64,000 nt of DNA from Nesterenkonia sandarakina. Lineage in GTDB: Bacteria > Actinomycetota > Actinomycetes > Actinomycetales > Micrococcaceae. The notes under the pieces were generated by a model, which made no database searches, was not told the origin of the DNA, and saw only the letters and a list, made by a program, of their open reading frames with translations. The position numbers and the translations under genes were made by a program. Numbering within the stretch: position 1 is the stretch's first letter; every line of letters starts with the position of its first letter. Shown piece after piece: positions 43,112-53,500 of the stretch. The DNA lies in contig NZ_PVTY01000007.1 in the NCBI RefSeq assembly GCF_003003175.1, positions 1 through 64,000 of the forward strand. Direction: 5' to 3'.

Positions 43112-43822
43112 ATGAGCCACAAAGCCCTCGGTCCCGCGTGGGGCTCCTTCTTCCGCAACGCGCTGCTCGTCGCCGTGCTCGCCGGCATGATCTACGCCGC
43201 TTTCAATCTGCGGCTTCCCCCGCTCGATGAGCTGCAGCAGCGCATCGAGGACTTCGGATGGGCGGGCTGGCTGGTGTTCGTCGGGCTCTACGCCGCCGTC
43301 GCGATGACCCCGATCCCGGTCACCATCATGGCCGTCAGCGGCGGACTGATCTTCGGCACCCTCGAGGGAAGCGTGCTCTCGGTGATCGGAGTGCTCATCG
43401 GCTGCTTCGCCGCATACCACCTGGCCCGCCTGCTGGGCACCCAGGCGGTGCGAAAGCTGCTGGGGTCACACGCGGAAAAGGTTGAGTCACACCTGGAGGG
43501 CGCCGGCTTCGAGGCCGTCTGCGCCCTGCGGCTCACCCCGGGGGTCCCCTACTGGCCGGTGAACTACGGCAGCGGCGCCTTCGGCGTGACCCAGCGCGAC
43601 TTCGTCGTGGCCAGTGTCATCTCGACCGTCCCCGGGCAGGTCGCCCTGGTGGCGCTGGGCGCGTTCATCGCAGACCAGACCATCGTCAACGGTGTCGTGA
43701 TCGGCGTCTCCTGGGCCGTGGTGGTGGCGATGACGATCTGGGCCTACCGCAGCTGGCGCGGCACCTCGAACCACCGACTCCCCGGGGCCGGATTCGCTGC
43801 CGAAGCCTCGACCGGAACCTGA
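43112..43822 (+). CDS. TVP38/TMEM64 family membrane protein
   Basis: The 236-residue protein has about five membrane segments and the DedA/SNARE-associated domain, including MTPIPVTIMAVSGGLIFGTL and AVCALRLTPGVPYWPVNYGS. The family takes part in membrane lipid handling (undecaprenyl phosphate or phospholipid flipping is described for related DedA proteins). ATG 43112 is preferred over the upstream start at 43094 because TAGAGT (43099-43104) ends 7 nt before it. This gives a leaderless transcript, although no good -35 is visible. Confidence 0.85.
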   Translation: MSHKALGPAWGSFFRNALLVAVLAGMIYAAFNLRLPPLDELQQRIEDFGWAGWLVFVGLYAAVAMTPIPVTIMAVSGGLIFGTLEGSVLSVIGVLIGCFAAYHLARLLGTQAVRKLLGSHAEKVESHLEGAGFEAVCALRLTPGVPYWPVNYGSGAFGVTQRDFVVASVISTVPGQVALVALGAFIADQTIVNGVVIGVSWAVVVAMTIWAYRSWRGTSNHRLPGAGFAAEASTGT

Positions 43823-43843
43823 GCCTGAGCCTCCTCCGGCTGG

Positions 43844-44752
43844 TCAGCGCACGGCAGCCCCGTCGGCCTGGAGATCGATCTCCGGACTCCGGGGTCGCCG
43901 TGCCCCACCGGCGAGCGTCAGCGCGTTGCTGAGCACCACCAGCACCACACCGGTCCAGCCGAGGAGATCGATGGACTCACGCAGGAACACGGCGCCCACC
44001 ACCGCGGCGAAGAGCGGGTTCAGGGACATGCCGAGCCCGAACATCAGCGGGGTGATGTGCCGCAGCACGATCAGGTCCAAGGCGTAGGGCACCGCGGTGG
44101 CCAGCACCCCAGCGGCCGCGGCGTAGAGGAACGCCTCCGGGGGCAGCGTGACCTCCCACAGGACGATGATCGCGATCGGGACCATGGCGGCCGAGGAGAG
44201 CAGCGTGGCCACGGCCGTGCCCTGCACACCGGGCACGCGCTGCCCGACGAGCCGGTTGGTGAGGATGTATCCCGCCCAGCAGAGTGCCGCCGCGGCTGCC
44301 AGCCCCAGCCCGAGCAGGTCGCTGGTGGGGCCCGGTCGGGTCAGCAGCACCACCCCCGTCAGGGCCAGCAGAGCACAGAGCAGGTCGCGGGCCCGTCGTG
44401 AGGACAACAGCGCCACTGCCAGGGGGCCCAGGAACTCGATGGTCACCGCGGTGCCCAGGCCGATCCGGTCCACCGCGGAGTACAGCGCCGTGTTCATGCC
44501 GGCGAAGAAGAACGCCAGCAGCCCGACGGCGCGCCACTGGCCGGGGTTGAAGCGCCAGAACCGCGGGCGGGCGATCGCGCACAGCACGATGCTGGCGACC
44601 ACCTGTCGGGCTGCGACCACTCCGACCGGAGTGAAGGTCGCGAACGCCAGGGACCCTATGGCAGCCCCGGACTGGGTGCTCAGCGCGCTGGCGGAGATCA
44701 CCGCGAACCCTCTCCCCGGACGCCCGGCGAGGGGCGAGTCTGATCTGTTCAT
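43844..44752 (-). CDS. EamA family (DMT) transporter
   Basis: A 302-residue protein with ten hydrophobic segments arranged as two EamA repeats, including AVTIEFLGPLAVALLSSRRA and GLGMSLNPLFAAVVGAVFLR. This RhtA-like branch usually exports amino acids or similar metabolites. ATG 44752 is taken because the longer frame to 44827 would run into the LysR operator region. It is divergent from the LysR gene, and the pair shares a 68-nt control region with a perfect inverted repeat, so LysR should control its synthesis. The substrate is unknown. Confidence 0.87.
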   Translation of the reverse strand: MNRSDSPLAGRPGRGFAVISASALSTQSGAAIGSLAFATFTPVGVVAARQVVASIVLCAIARPRFWRFNPGQWRAVGLLAFFFAGMNTALYSAVDRIGLGTAVTIEFLGPLAVALLSSRRARDLLCALLALTGVVLLTRPGPTSDLLGLGLAAAAALCWAGYILTNRLVGQRVPGVQGTAVATLLSSAAMVPIAIIVLWEVTLPPEAFLYAAAAGVLATAVPYALDLIVLRHITPLMFGLGMSLNPLFAAVVGAVFLRESIDLLGWTGVVLVVLSNALTLAGGARRPRSPEIDLQADGAAVR

Positions 44753-44790
44753 GGCTCGAGTCTCGACCCGGCTCAGGCATACGCAAAATG

Positions 44791-44823
44791 CATACCTGAG
44801 GAGTGATATACGCTTCAGGTATG
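44791..44823. promoter_or_regulatory. LysR operator between eamA-like and lysR-like genes
   Basis: CATACCTGA (44791-44799) and TCAGGTATG (44815-44823) form a perfect 9-bp inverted repeat, with the second arm ending on the LysR start codon. A further CATAC half-site lies at 44778-44782 in GGCATACGC. The arrangement fits LysR binding and negative autoregulation. Confidence 0.65.
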
Positions 44824-45672
44824 TCATGGGAGCTCAGACACATCCGCACGCTGGTGGCGATCGCAGAGAGCGGCAGCCTCACCGATGCCGCAATCGCCCT
44901 GGGCGTCTCTCAGGCGCAGGTCTCCCGGACCCTGAAGGCGCTGGAGCAGGCCTGGGGTGTGAGCCTGGTGCGTCGTGGCTCCCGCGAGGCGTCGCTGACC
45001 GCGCAGGGACGCCAGGCCGTGCGCCGAGGGCGCCATCTGCTGGCCCTGGCGGACCAGCTGGAGGCCGACTCCCAGGGCCTGGAGCGGCTGCGTCTCGGCT
45101 ACGCCTGGGCCGCGGTCGGACGGCACACCCAGGCCCTGCAGCGCACCTGGGCCGAGCAGCACCCGCAGGTCGCCCTGGCGCTGGTCCGGGGCTCCGGAAC
45201 CCTCGCGGGGCTGGCAGAGGGTCTCGTGGATGCCGCGATCGTGCGCACCACACCTGCGCCAGCCAGATTCGACTCAGCCCTGGTGGGCGTGGAACGTCGC
45301 GTCGCAGGCTTCCCCGCGGAGGACCGGTGGGCGGCTCGCCGTCGGATTCGGATGGCCGACTTCGCGGGGCGCCCGCTGCTGGTCGACACCCGGGCCGGAA
45401 CCACCACGCCCGCGCTCTGGCCGGAGGCGCAGCGCCCCGCGTTCGCCGCAGAGGTCGACAGCGTCGACGCCTGGCTGGACGCTATCACTGCGGGGGTGGG
45501 CATCGGGGTCAGCGCGGAGGCCACGGCGCACCAGCACCAGCGCGCCGGCGTGCTGTACCGGGTGATCTCCGACGCCCCTCCGGTCGAGGTCCGGCTGGTC
45601 TGGCACCGCGGTGAGCACAGCGCCGCCATTGCCGCGCTGCAGCGGCTGCTGACCGAGCTCTATGCGCGCTGA
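44821..45672 (+). CDS. LysR family transcriptional regulator
   Basis: The 283-residue protein has the N-terminal HTH (LVAIAESGSLTDAAIALGVS, then QVSRTLKALEQAWGVSL) and a periplasmic-binding-like effector domain. ATG 44821 is part of the inverted repeat and is preceded by no Shine-Dalgarno, so the transcript may be leaderless from the AT-rich GATATA near 44805. It should sense the substrate of the divergent EamA exporter. The effector is unknown. It converges on metK with an 8-nt gap. Confidence 0.88.
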   Translation: MSWELRHIRTLVAIAESGSLTDAAIALGVSQAQVSRTLKALEQAWGVSLVRRGSREASLTAQGRQAVRRGRHLLALADQLEADSQGLERLRLGYAWAAVGRHTQALQRTWAEQHPQVALALVRGSGTLAGLAEGLVDAAIVRTTPAPARFDSALVGVERRVAGFPAEDRWAARRRIRMADFAGRPLLVDTRAGTTTPALWPEAQRPAFAAEVDSVDAWLDAITAGVGIGVSAEATAHQHQRAGVLYRVISDAPPVEVRLVWHRGEHSAAIAALQRLLTELYAR

Positions 45673-45680
45673 CCAATAGG

Positions 45681-46898
45681 TCAGGCGTTGAAGAAGGACT
45701 TCAGCTGCTCGACCCGGTCCAGACGCTCCCACGGGAAGTTCTCCCCGTCACGGCCGAAGTGCCCGTTCTTGGAGGTCTCGCGGTAGATCGGACGCAGCAG
45801 GTCCAGATCCTCGATGATGCCCAAGGGGCGCAGGTCGAAGACCGCGTCGATGGCGGCGGAGATCTGGGCCGGGTCCACCTTCTCGGTGCCGAAGGTCTCC
45901 ACGTAGATGCCCACCGGGTGGGCGCGCCCGATCGCGTAGGCGATCTGGATCTCGGCGCGGTCGGCCAGTCCTGCGGCCACGACGTTCTTGGCCACCCAGC
46001 GCATCGCGTAGGCCGCGGAGCGGTCCACCTTCGAGGGGTCCTTGCCGGAGAACGCGCCGCCGCCGTGGCGGGAGAACCCGCCGTAGGTGTCGACGATGAT
46101 CTTGCGTCCGGTCAGGCCGGCGTCGCCCACGGGCCCGCCGACCACGAAGGGGCCGGAGGGGTTGATGATCTCGGAGAGCGTGGCCAGGTCCAGCCCGGTG
46201 TGCTCCAGCACCGGCGCGATGACCTGGGCGCTGATCTCGCTCTGGAGCTGCTCCTGGGAGATATCCGCGGTGTGCTGGGTGGAGACCACCACGGTGTCGA
46301 GGCTGACCGGGCGGTCGCCGTCGTAGCCGATGGTGACCTGGGTCTTGCCGTCGGGCCGCAGGTAGGCCAGCTGGCCGTTCTGGCGGACCTTGGTGAGCTG
46401 CGCGGAGAGCTGGTGGGCCAGCGAGATGGCGCTGGGCATGTAGCTGGGGGTCTCGTTGGTGGCATAGCCGAACATGATGCCCTGGTCGCCGGCGCCCTGG
46501 GCGTCACGGCGGTCCTCGGCGCCCCCGCGGGCCTCGAGGGAGTTGAACACTCCGGCGAAGATCTCTGGGGACTGCTGACCGATGGAGATCGAGACGCCGC
46601 AGCGGGCGCCGTCGAACCCGTTGGCCGAGGAGTCGTAGCCGATGTCCAGCAGCGTGTTGCGCACGATCTGCGGGATCTCCACGTAGCCCGAGGTGGTGAC
46701 TTCACCGGCCACGTGGACCAGCCCGGTGGTGGTGAGCGTCTCCACGGCCACCCGGGAGTTCCTGTCCTCGGCGAGCAGCGCGTCGAGGATCGCGTCGGAG
46801 ATCTGGTCACAGATCTTGTCCGGGTGACCGATCGTCACGGATTCGGAGCTGAAGAGGCGCAGCGAGGACCCAGCCGCGGAGGTGTTGGAATGCGTCAC
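45681..46898 (-). CDS. metK: S-adenosylmethionine synthetase
   Basis: The 405-residue enzyme makes SAM from methionine and ATP. The N-terminal [20 protein letters not shown], central [11 protein letters not shown]... and the C-terminal [19 protein letters not shown] are signature motifs. It follows coaBC after 44 nt and is likely co-transcribed. That gap is too short for a SAM riboswitch and none is seen. The protein is cytoplasmic, and length and motifs are normal. Confidence 0.97.
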   Translation of the reverse strand: MTHSNTSAAGSSLRLFSSESVTIGHPDKICDQISDAILDALLAEDRNSRVAVETLTTTGLVHVAGEVTTSGYVEIPQIVRNTLLDIGYDSSANGFDGARCGVSISIGQQSPEIFAGVFNSLEARGGAEDRRDAQGAGDQGIMFGYATNETPSYMPSAISLAHQLSAQLTKVRQNGQLAYLRPDGKTQVTIGYDGDRPVSLDTVVVSTQHTADISQEQLQSEISAQVIAPVLEHTGLDLATLSEIINPSGPFVVGGPVGDAGLTGRKIIVDTYGGFSRHGGGAFSGKDPSKVDRSAAYAMRWVAKNVVAAGLADRAEIQIAYAIGRAHPVGIYVETFGTEKVDPAQISAAIDAVFDLRPLGIIEDLDLLRPIYRETSKNGHFGRDGENFPWERLDRVEQLKSFFNA

Positions 46899-46942
46899 CC
46901 GGTCATCCTACGGCAGGCTGATCCGGACCTGACCAGCGTGCT

Positions 46943-48259
46943 TCACACGACGTAAGCGGCGGCCGCCGCGATGATCGCCTCGGCTGCCTCGTGCTTGGTC
47001 CCGCGCAGGGTCGTCACCACTGCCTCGGCAGCGGTGGGAGCGGCGGCGGCACCGGCGGCAGCGGCGGTGAGCCTCGGCGCGGTGAGGATGTGGATCTCGG
47101 TCTCGTCGCGACCGAAGACCAGCCTCTCCCCCACCTGGTTGAGCACCAGCAGGTCGCAGCCCTTGCGCAGCAGCTTGGCCTGGGCCAGCTCCAGCGGGTC
47201 GGCCTCGGCACTGCCGGTCTCCGCGGCGAAGCCGACGATGACCTTGGGCCCGGTCCCCGTCGTCCGGCGCTGCTGGACGGTCTCGGCGAGGATGTCTGGA
47301 TTGCGCTCCAGGGTGATGACGGGGTTCTCCCCGTCGTCGGTCTTCTTGATCTTCTGCGCGGCATAGCTCGCGGGTCGGAAATCGGCGACGGCGGCGGCCA
47401 TGATGAGCAGGTCCGCCTCCGGTGCGGCGCGCTGGACGGCGGCCTGAAGCTCGGCGGCGGTCTCGATGTGTTCGACCGTGATGTTCCCGGCGTGCTCCGG
47501 GGCCTGGACGTCCATGATCCCGGCGATCAGGTGCACCTGGGCTCCTGCGGCGGCGGCGGTCTCGGCCAGCGCGGCGCCCTGTTTGCCGGAGGAGCGGTTG
47601 CCGAGATAGCGCACCGGGTCCAGGGGTTCGCGGGTGCCGCCGGCGGTGATCACCACCGTCCGGCCCTGCAGGGGTCCGGCGGGTGCTGACCCGGGAGCGC
47701 CGTGGTCGGCGTCGGCAGGGACGTCAGCAGAGAGCTCAGCGATCAGCTCGGCGACCCGGGCGAAGATCTGCTCAGGCTCCGGGAGCCGTCCCGGGCCGGT
47801 GTCCTTGCCGGTGAGCCGGCCGACGGCGGGCTCCATGACCTCGACGCCGCGGCTGCGCAGCACCGCGACGTTCTCTGTGGTGGCCGCGCTGTTCCACATC
47901 TCGGTGTGCATCGCGGGGACCATCAGCACCGGCGCCTCGGAGGCCAGCAGCGTGGTGGTGAGCAGGTCATCGGCCATCCCGGCGCGGGCCCGGGCCAGAA
48001 GATCGGCGGTGGCCGGGGCGACGACGATCAGGTCGGCCTCCTGGCCGAGTCGGACGTGGCGGACCTCGTCGACGCCGGAGAACACCGAGGTGGTCACCGG
48101 GCGGCCGCTGATCGCTTCCCAGGTGGCCCGTCCGACGAACTTCTCCGACGCGGGGGTGGGGATCACATCGACCTGGTGTCCGGCCTCTCGCATGAGCCGC
48201 AGGAGGAGGACCGCCTTATAGGCGGCGATGCCGGCACTGACTCCAAGAACGATGCGCAT
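46943..48259 (-). CDS. coaBC: Bifunctional CoaB/CoaC (phosphopantothenoylcysteine synthetase/decarboxylase)
   Basis: The 438-residue protein joins a flavin-dependent decarboxylase (residues 1-190; LGVSAGIAAYKAVLLLRLMR, MVPAMHTEMW) to the CTP-dependent synthetase (VVITAGGTREPLDPVRYLGN, then AAVADFRP). It converts 4'-phosphopantothenate to 4'-phosphopantetheine in CoA synthesis. The decarboxylase region has PAMHTEMW, the actinobacterial variant of PxMNxxMW. It lies between rpoZ and metK, after the rpoZ terminator, so it has its own promoter. Confidence 0.95.
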   Translation of the reverse strand: MRIVLGVSAGIAAYKAVLLLRLMREAGHQVDVIPTPASEKFVGRATWEAISGRPVTTSVFSGVDEVRHVRLGQEADLIVVAPATADLLARARAGMADDLLTTTLLASEAPVLMVPAMHTEMWNSAATTENVAVLRSRGVEVMEPAVGRLTGKDTGPGRLPEPEQIFARVAELIAELSADVPADADHGAPGSAPAGPLQGRTVVITAGGTREPLDPVRYLGNRSSGKQGAALAETAAAAGAQVHLIAGIMDVQAPEHAGNITVEHIETAAELQAAVQRAAPEADLLIMAAAVADFRPASYAAQKIKKTDDGENPVITLERNPDILAETVQQRRTTGTGPKVIVGFAAETGSAEADPLELAQAKLLRKGCDLLVLNQVGERLVFGRDETEIHILTAPRLTAAAAGAAAAPTAAEAVVTTLRGTKHEAAEAIIAAAAAYVV

Positions 48260-48352
48260 CCGCCCAGATTACCCCGCAGGCACGCACGTGGGTGACTGCG
48301 GGGTGGTGCTGCTCGACCGGCCGTGCCGTGCAGAGACAGCTGTCCGATCAGG

Positions 48353-48375
48353 GGCGCGGCCCGATCGGCCGCGCC
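48353..48375 (-). terminator. Terminator after rpoZ
   Basis: GGCGCGGCC (48353-48361), a 5-nt loop, and GGCCGCGCC (48367-48375) form a perfect 9-bp stem directly after the rpoZ stop. Confidence 0.75.
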
Positions 48376-48381
48376 GGGTGA

Positions 48382-48645
48382 TCAGGAGGCGGGGTTGACC
48401 GCGGGGTGGTTGACCAGCAGGTCCTCGTTGATCTCGCGCAGCGCGATGGACATCGACTTCTCGTTGAGCTTGGTGTCCACCAGCGGCCCGACGTACTCGA
48501 AGAGGCCCTCGTGCAGCTGAGCGTAGTACGCGTTGATCTGGCGAGCGCGCTTCGAGGCGAAGAGGACCAACGAGTACTTCGAGGCGCTCTTCTCCAGGAG
48601 GGAGTCGATCGACGGGTAGATGATGCCTTCGGTCTGCTCAGTCAC
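48382..48645 (-). CDS. rpoZ: RNA polymerase omega subunit
   Basis: An 87-residue protein with [20 protein letters not shown] and [13 protein letters not shown], the conserved start and end of omega. It helps assembly of the beta' subunit. The GTG start overlaps the gmk stop as GTGA, so it is translationally coupled. This gmk-rpoZ-coaBC order is standard in actinobacteria. Confidence 0.94.
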   Translation of the reverse strand: MTEQTEGIIYPSIDSLLEKSASKYSLVLFASKRARQINAYYAQLHEGLFEYVGPLVDTKLNEKSMSIALREINEDLLVNHPAVNPAS

Positions 48646-49247
48646 TTGGGGAGTTGTCCTTCAGATTGGGGTGATGCATAGGTGAAGCCCATGCGTGCTA
48701 CAAGTTCGGCTGCGGCGCGATCGAGCTCGTCGTTGATGATCGAGACATCGAATTCCTGCTCTGCAGCAAGCTCTATCTTAGCCGTTTCCAGCCTGCGCCG
48801 CTGTTCCTCCTCGGATTCCGTGCCGCGACCGACCAGCCGGGAGACCAGGTCCTCCCAGGACGGCGGTGCCAGGAACACGAACTGCGCCTCGGGCATGCTC
48901 GCTCTGACCTGGCGGGCTCCCTGCAGATCGATCTCCAGCAGGACCAGCTTTCCAGCCGCCAAGGCGGCATCCACGGTGGAGCGCAGCGTGCCATAGCGGT
49001 GCTTGCCGTGCACGGTGGCCCACTCCAGGAACTCCCCGCGCTCGACGAGCTCGTCGAAGCGCGCGGGGTCGATGAAGTGATAGTCGACCCCGTCGACTTC
49101 GGTGGGGCGCGGCGCGCGAGTGGTCGCCGAGACCGAGAAGTGCACCTCTGGATAGTGGGTGCGGATGAATCGGCTCAGCGTCGACTTGCCGACGGAGGTC
49201 GGTCCGGCGAGCACGGTGACGGCGGGACTGCCGGGGACTGCTGACAA
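48642..49247 (-). CDS. gmk: Guanylate kinase
   Basis: The 201-residue enzyme phosphorylates GMP to GDP. It has P-loop GPTSVGKST, the GMP-binding [20 protein letters not shown] and [20 protein letters not shown]. The start is TTG at 49247 with AGGAG 8 nt upstream. It follows mihF after 26 nt and overlaps rpoZ by 4 nt. Confidence 0.95.
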   Translation of the reverse strand: MSAVPGSPAVTVLAGPTSVGKSTLSRFIRTHYPEVHFSVSATTRAPRPTEVDGVDYHFIDPARFDELVERGEFLEWATVHGKHRYGTLRSTVDAALAAGKLVLLEIDLQGARQVRASMPEAQFVFLAPPSWEDLVSRLVGRGTESEEEQRRRLETAKIELAAEQEFDVSIINDELDRAAAELVARMGFTYASPQSEGQLPK

Positions 49248-49273
49248 TGCACTGGCTCCTTGGGCTGGGGTGG

Positions 49274-49594
49274 TCAGCCCAATTCTGCCAGATACTCCTT
49301 CAAGGCTCGTCTCTGCTTGACCCCGAGTCCGCCGAGACGACGGTTCACCGAGATCCCGAGGTCCTCCAGGGCCTTGGTGGCGGTCACGCGACCGACGCCG
49401 GGCAGGGATTCCAGCAGCTCCAGGGTCTTGAGCCGAGCCACGGCTTCGGAGCTGGACGCGCGTTTGAGGACATCATCGAAGCTGATGCCCCCGTTGCCGA
49501 ACTCCTTCTTCAGCTGTGCCCGCTCGACTCGGGCGGCCAGCGCCTTGCGCCGGGCGGTGTCGCGCTCTTCTTTGGTCAGTTCTCGCAGTGCCAC
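49274..49594 (-). CDS. mihF: Actinobacterial integration host factor
   Basis: The 106-residue protein matches mIHF: RELTKEERDTARRKALAARV, GISFDDVLKRASSSEAVARL and the helix-two-turn-helix SLPGVGRVTATKALEDLGIS. It binds and bends DNA in the nucleoid. The start is GTG at 49594 behind GGGGGAG. It is first in the mihF-gmk-rpoZ operon and has a clear promoter. Confidence 0.95.
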   Translation of the reverse strand: MALRELTKEERDTARRKALAARVERAQLKKEFGNGGISFDDVLKRASSSEAVARLKTLELLESLPGVGRVTATKALEDLGISVNRRLGGLGVKQRRALKEYLAELG

Positions 49595-49667
49595 GATTCT
49601 CCCCCAACGTCCGTGGTGCCGCCGCTAGGAACGGTTTCTGCTGACTGCACCAGGTGATATGGAGCAG

Positions 49668-49696
49668 AATCTAGTGGCTTCAGGGACGAACATCAA
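49668..49696 (-). promoter_or_regulatory. Promoter of mihF-gmk-rpoZ
   Basis: On the minus strand TTGATG (49696-49691), exactly 17 nt, TAGATT (49673-49668). The start point is near 49661, giving a 66-nt leader. The promoter starts just 22 nt after the pyrF stop, with no terminator between. Confidence 0.7.
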
Positions 49697-49717
49697 TAGA
49701 GAACGGCCTGCGAGTTC

Positions 49718-50596
49718 TCAGCCCAGATCCGCCTTCGCCAGCTCAATGGCCCTTGTCAGCGAAAACAGGTCAGGTCCTTGACCGAGGATGCCCCGTGAGG
49801 AGTTCACCAGGACCTGCTCGCGGTAGCTTGCGCCGAAGCCGTCGCGCAGCGTCTGCGCATCCGCGCCCTGGGCGCCGTAGCCCGGTGCCAGCAGCGGCAG
49901 CCTCCCGGCGGCGAGATCGATCCCGTGGTCTGCGGCGAGCCCCGCCGTCGTCGCGCCGACGACGAGCCCGATGCTGCCGAGCTCCCCGGCGTCGTCCTGG
50001 ATCAGCGCGGCGGAGGCGGCTGCCGCCGCGGCGGCGATCTGCCCGGCCACGGTGACCCCCTGCGGGTCGCGGGCCAGCTGGACCTGCTGGCCCTCCGGGT
50101 TGGAGGTCAGCGCGAGCACGAAGAGTCCGCCGTGGTGGCGGGCGGCGGCGTCGATCGCGGGCTGCAGCGAGCCGAAGCCCAGATAGGGGCTCACGGTCAG
50201 CGCGTCCGCGCCGAAGTCGCCGTGCGGGTTCAGCCAGGCCTCGGCGTAGCCCGCCATCGTGGAGCCGATGTCGCCGCGCTTGGCGTCGGCGATGACCAGC
50301 AGCCCGGCCGCACGGGCCTGGTGCTGGACCTCGCTGAGCACCTGCATGCCGGAGACCCCGAAGCGTTCGAAGAACGCGACCTGAGGCTTGAGCACCCCGA
50401 CCCGGCCCGCGCAGGCCTCGAGCACCCTGGCGCAGAAGCTCCGCAGTCCGGCGGCGTTCTGGGTGAGTCCCCAGTCGCTCAGGATCTGCGGGTGCGGGTC
50501 CAGGCCCACACAGAGCCGACCATGGGTGCTCATCGCGGCGCCGAGCCGGATGCCGAAGGAGATCTCGGCAGCCTGGCTCGGGGCGCTGGAGCTCAT
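49718..50596 (-). CDS. pyrF: Orotidine 5'-phosphate decarboxylase (type 2)
   Basis: The 292-residue protein decarboxylates OMP to UMP, the last step of de novo pyrimidine synthesis. Motif [19 protein letters not shown] contains the catalytic Asp-Lys set, and [10 protein letters not shown] binds phosphate. Its length and motif mark the type 2 (mycobacterial) form. It overlaps carB by 4 nt and is the last gene of the pyr operon. Confidence 0.94.
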   Translation of the reverse strand: MSSSAPSQAAEISFGIRLGAAMSTHGRLCVGLDPHPQILSDWGLTQNAAGLRSFCARVLEACAGRVGVLKPQVAFFERFGVSGMQVLSEVQHQARAAGLLVIADAKRGDIGSTMAGYAEAWLNPHGDFGADALTVSPYLGFGSLQPAIDAAARHHGGLFVLALTSNPEGQQVQLARDPQGVTVAGQIAAAAAAASAALIQDDAGELGSIGLVVGATTAGLAADHGIDLAAGRLPLLAPGYGAQGADAQTLRDGFGASYREQVLVNSSRGILGQGPDLFSLTRAIELAKADLG

Positions 50597-53500
50597 GCCC
50601 GGGCCTGTTCCGCCGGCGCCGCCTGCGCCGCAGCGGAGGCCTGCGTCCGTGCAGCCTGCGTGGCAAGTTCTGCCTGGTGGCGCTGTTCGGCCTGCTTCAG
50701 CCGTTCCGCGTGCTCCTGCAGCGAGGCGACGGACCAGCTGAACTGGCCCAGCGCCTCGATGGCCTGCACGGCGGCGCCGAACTCGGCCACGGTGGTGATC
50801 ACCGGGGTGCCCACCGAGGTGGCCGCGGCGCGGATCTCGTAGCCGTCGCTTCGGGCGTCGCCGCCGGAGGGGGTGTTGATGATCAGCGCGATCTCTCCGC
50901 TCTCCACCCGTTCCAGGATGGTGCCGCCCTGGGTGTCGGCGTCGGCGATCTTCGCCACCGTGGTGGTCTCGACCCCGTTGCGGCGCAGCACGTCCGCGGT
51001 GCCGCCGGTAGAGACGATGGAGAAGCCCAGGTCGGCCAGGCGCTTGACCGGCATGATGATCGCGCGCTTGTCCCGATTGGCCACCGAGACGAAGACGTTG
51101 CCGGAGGTGGGCAGCGGGTTGTTCGCCGCCTGCTGGGCCTTGGCGAAGGCGGTGTCGAAGTGCTTGTCGATGCCCATCACCTCGCCGGTGGAGCGCATCT
51201 CCGGGCCGAGCAGGGAATCGACCACGCGTCCCTCGGGGGTGCGGAAGCGGGCGAAGGGCAGCACGGCCTCCTTCACTGAGACCGGCGCGCCCGGGGGCAG
51301 CTCGGAGCCGTCCCCGGTGGCCGGCAGCAGGCCGGAGAGCTGGTGCCCTGAGCCTGCGCGCAGCTGCGCGATGCTGACCCCGGTGCCGATGTGCGCGGCG
51401 GCCTTGGCCATCTGCACCCCGGTGGCCTTGGAGACGAACGGCACCGTGCGGGAGGCGCGCGGGTTGGCCTCGATCACGTAGAGGATGTCGGAGGCCAGGG
51501 CGAACTGGATGTTGATCAGGCCCTTCACGCCCACGCCCTCGGCGATGGCCCGGGTGGCGACCCGGACGCGTTCGAGCACGTCGGGGCCCAGCGTGATCGG
51601 CGGCAGCACGCAGGCGGAGTCGCCGGAGTGGATCCCGGCCTCTTCGATGTGTTCCATGATGCCGCCCACGAAGAGCTGCTCGCCGTCGTAGAGGGCGTCG
51701 ACGTCGACCTCGATGGCGTCCTCGAGGAACCGATCCACCAGCACCGGGTGCTCCGGGGTGACCTCGGTGGCGTTGGCGATGTAGCGCTCCAGGCCGGGCT
51801 CGTCGTAGACGATCTCCATGCCGCGTCCGCCGAGCACGTAGCTGGGCCGGACCAGGACCGGGTAGCCGATGCTGTCGGCGACCTTCTTGGCGTCCTCGAA
51901 GCTCACCGCGGTGCCGTTCTTCGGGGCGATCAGTCCGCCGCGCTGGAGCACCTGGTCGAACTCTCCGCGGTCCTCAGCGAGGTCGATCGCCTCCGGGGAG
52001 GTGCCGAGGATGGTCACGCCGGCGTCGGCGAGCTGCTGGGCCAGCTTCAGCGGGGTCTGCCCGCCGAGCTGGACGAAGACGCCGGCCACTCCTCCGGTGC
52101 GCTCCTCCGCCGCGATGACCTCGAGCACGTCTTCCAGGGTCAGCGGCTCGAAGTAGAGCCGGGTGGAGACGTCGTAGTCGGTGGAGACGGTCTCGGGGTT
52201 GCAGTTGACCATCACGGTCTCGTAGCCGGCCTCGCGCAGCGCCATCGTGGCGTGGACGCAGGAGTAGTCGAACTCGATGCCCTGCCCGATCCGGTTGGGC
52301 CCGGAGCCCAGGATGATCACCGAGGGCTGATCGTGGTGCACGATCTCGTCCTCGAGGTCGTAGGAGGAGTAGTGGTAGGGGGTGAAGGCCTCGAACTCGG
52401 CGGCGCAGGTGTCCACGGTCTTGTAGACCGGGCGGATCCCCAGCGCGTGGCGGACTCCGCGGACCACCGCGGCGTCCATGTGGCGCAGCGCGCCGATCTG
52501 CTCGTCGGAGAAGCCGTGCCGCTTGGCCAGGCGCAGCGCCTCGACGTCGAGCTCGGGGGCCGAGGCCACGGCCGTCGCGGTCTCGTTGATCAGCTGCAGC
52601 TGATCCAGGTACCAGGGGTCGATGCCGGTGATCTCGTAGACCTGCTCGATCGAGGCGCCGGAGAGCAGCGCCCGCTGCACCTGGTGCAGCCGCTCGGTGG
52701 TCGCCGTCGCCATCTTCGCCAGGAGCTGCTCGAGCTCCTCCGGGCCGGCCACGGTGAAGTCGAACTCGCTGCCGCGCTGCTCCAGGGAGCGCAGCGCCTT
52801 CTGCATCGCCTCGGTGAAGTTGCGTCCGAACGCCATCGCCTCGCCCACGGACTTCATCGTGGTGGTCAGCGTGGGGTCCGCGGCGGGGAACTTCTCGAAC
52901 GCGAACCGCGGGACCTTCACCACGACGTAGTCCAGCACCGGTTCGAAGCTGGCCGGGGTCTTCTGGGTGATGTCGTTGGGGATCTCGTCCAGGGTGTAGC
53001 CCAGGGCGAGCTTGGTGGCGATCTTGGCGATCGCGAAGCCGGTGGCCTTGGAGGCCAGCGCGGAGGACCGCGAGACCCGCGGGTTCATCTCGATGACGAC
53101 GACGCGGCCGGTCCCGGGCTCGATGGCGAACTGGATGTTGCAGCCACCCGTGGCGACGCCGACCTCGCGGATCACGTTGATCGAGATGTCACGCAGCCGC
53201 TGGTACTCGCGGTCGGTGAGCGTCATGGCCGGAGCCACGGTGATGGAGTCGCCGGTGTGCACGCCCACCGGGTCGAAGTTCTCGATGGAGCAGACCACGA
53301 CCACGTTGTCCTTGGAGTCGCGCATCATCTCCAGCTCATACTCCTTCCAGCCCAGGATGGACTCCTCCAGGAGCACCTCGGTGGTCGGTGAGTACTGCAG
53401 CCCGGCGCCGGCGATCCGGTGCAGGTCGCGTTCGTTGTAGGCCATCCCGGAGCCCAGTCCGCCCATGGTGAAGGAGGGGCGCACCACCATCGGATAGCCC

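Noticed and set aside
46899-46942. SAM riboswitch before metK
   Set aside because: Only 44 nt separate coaBC from metK; no room and no motif.
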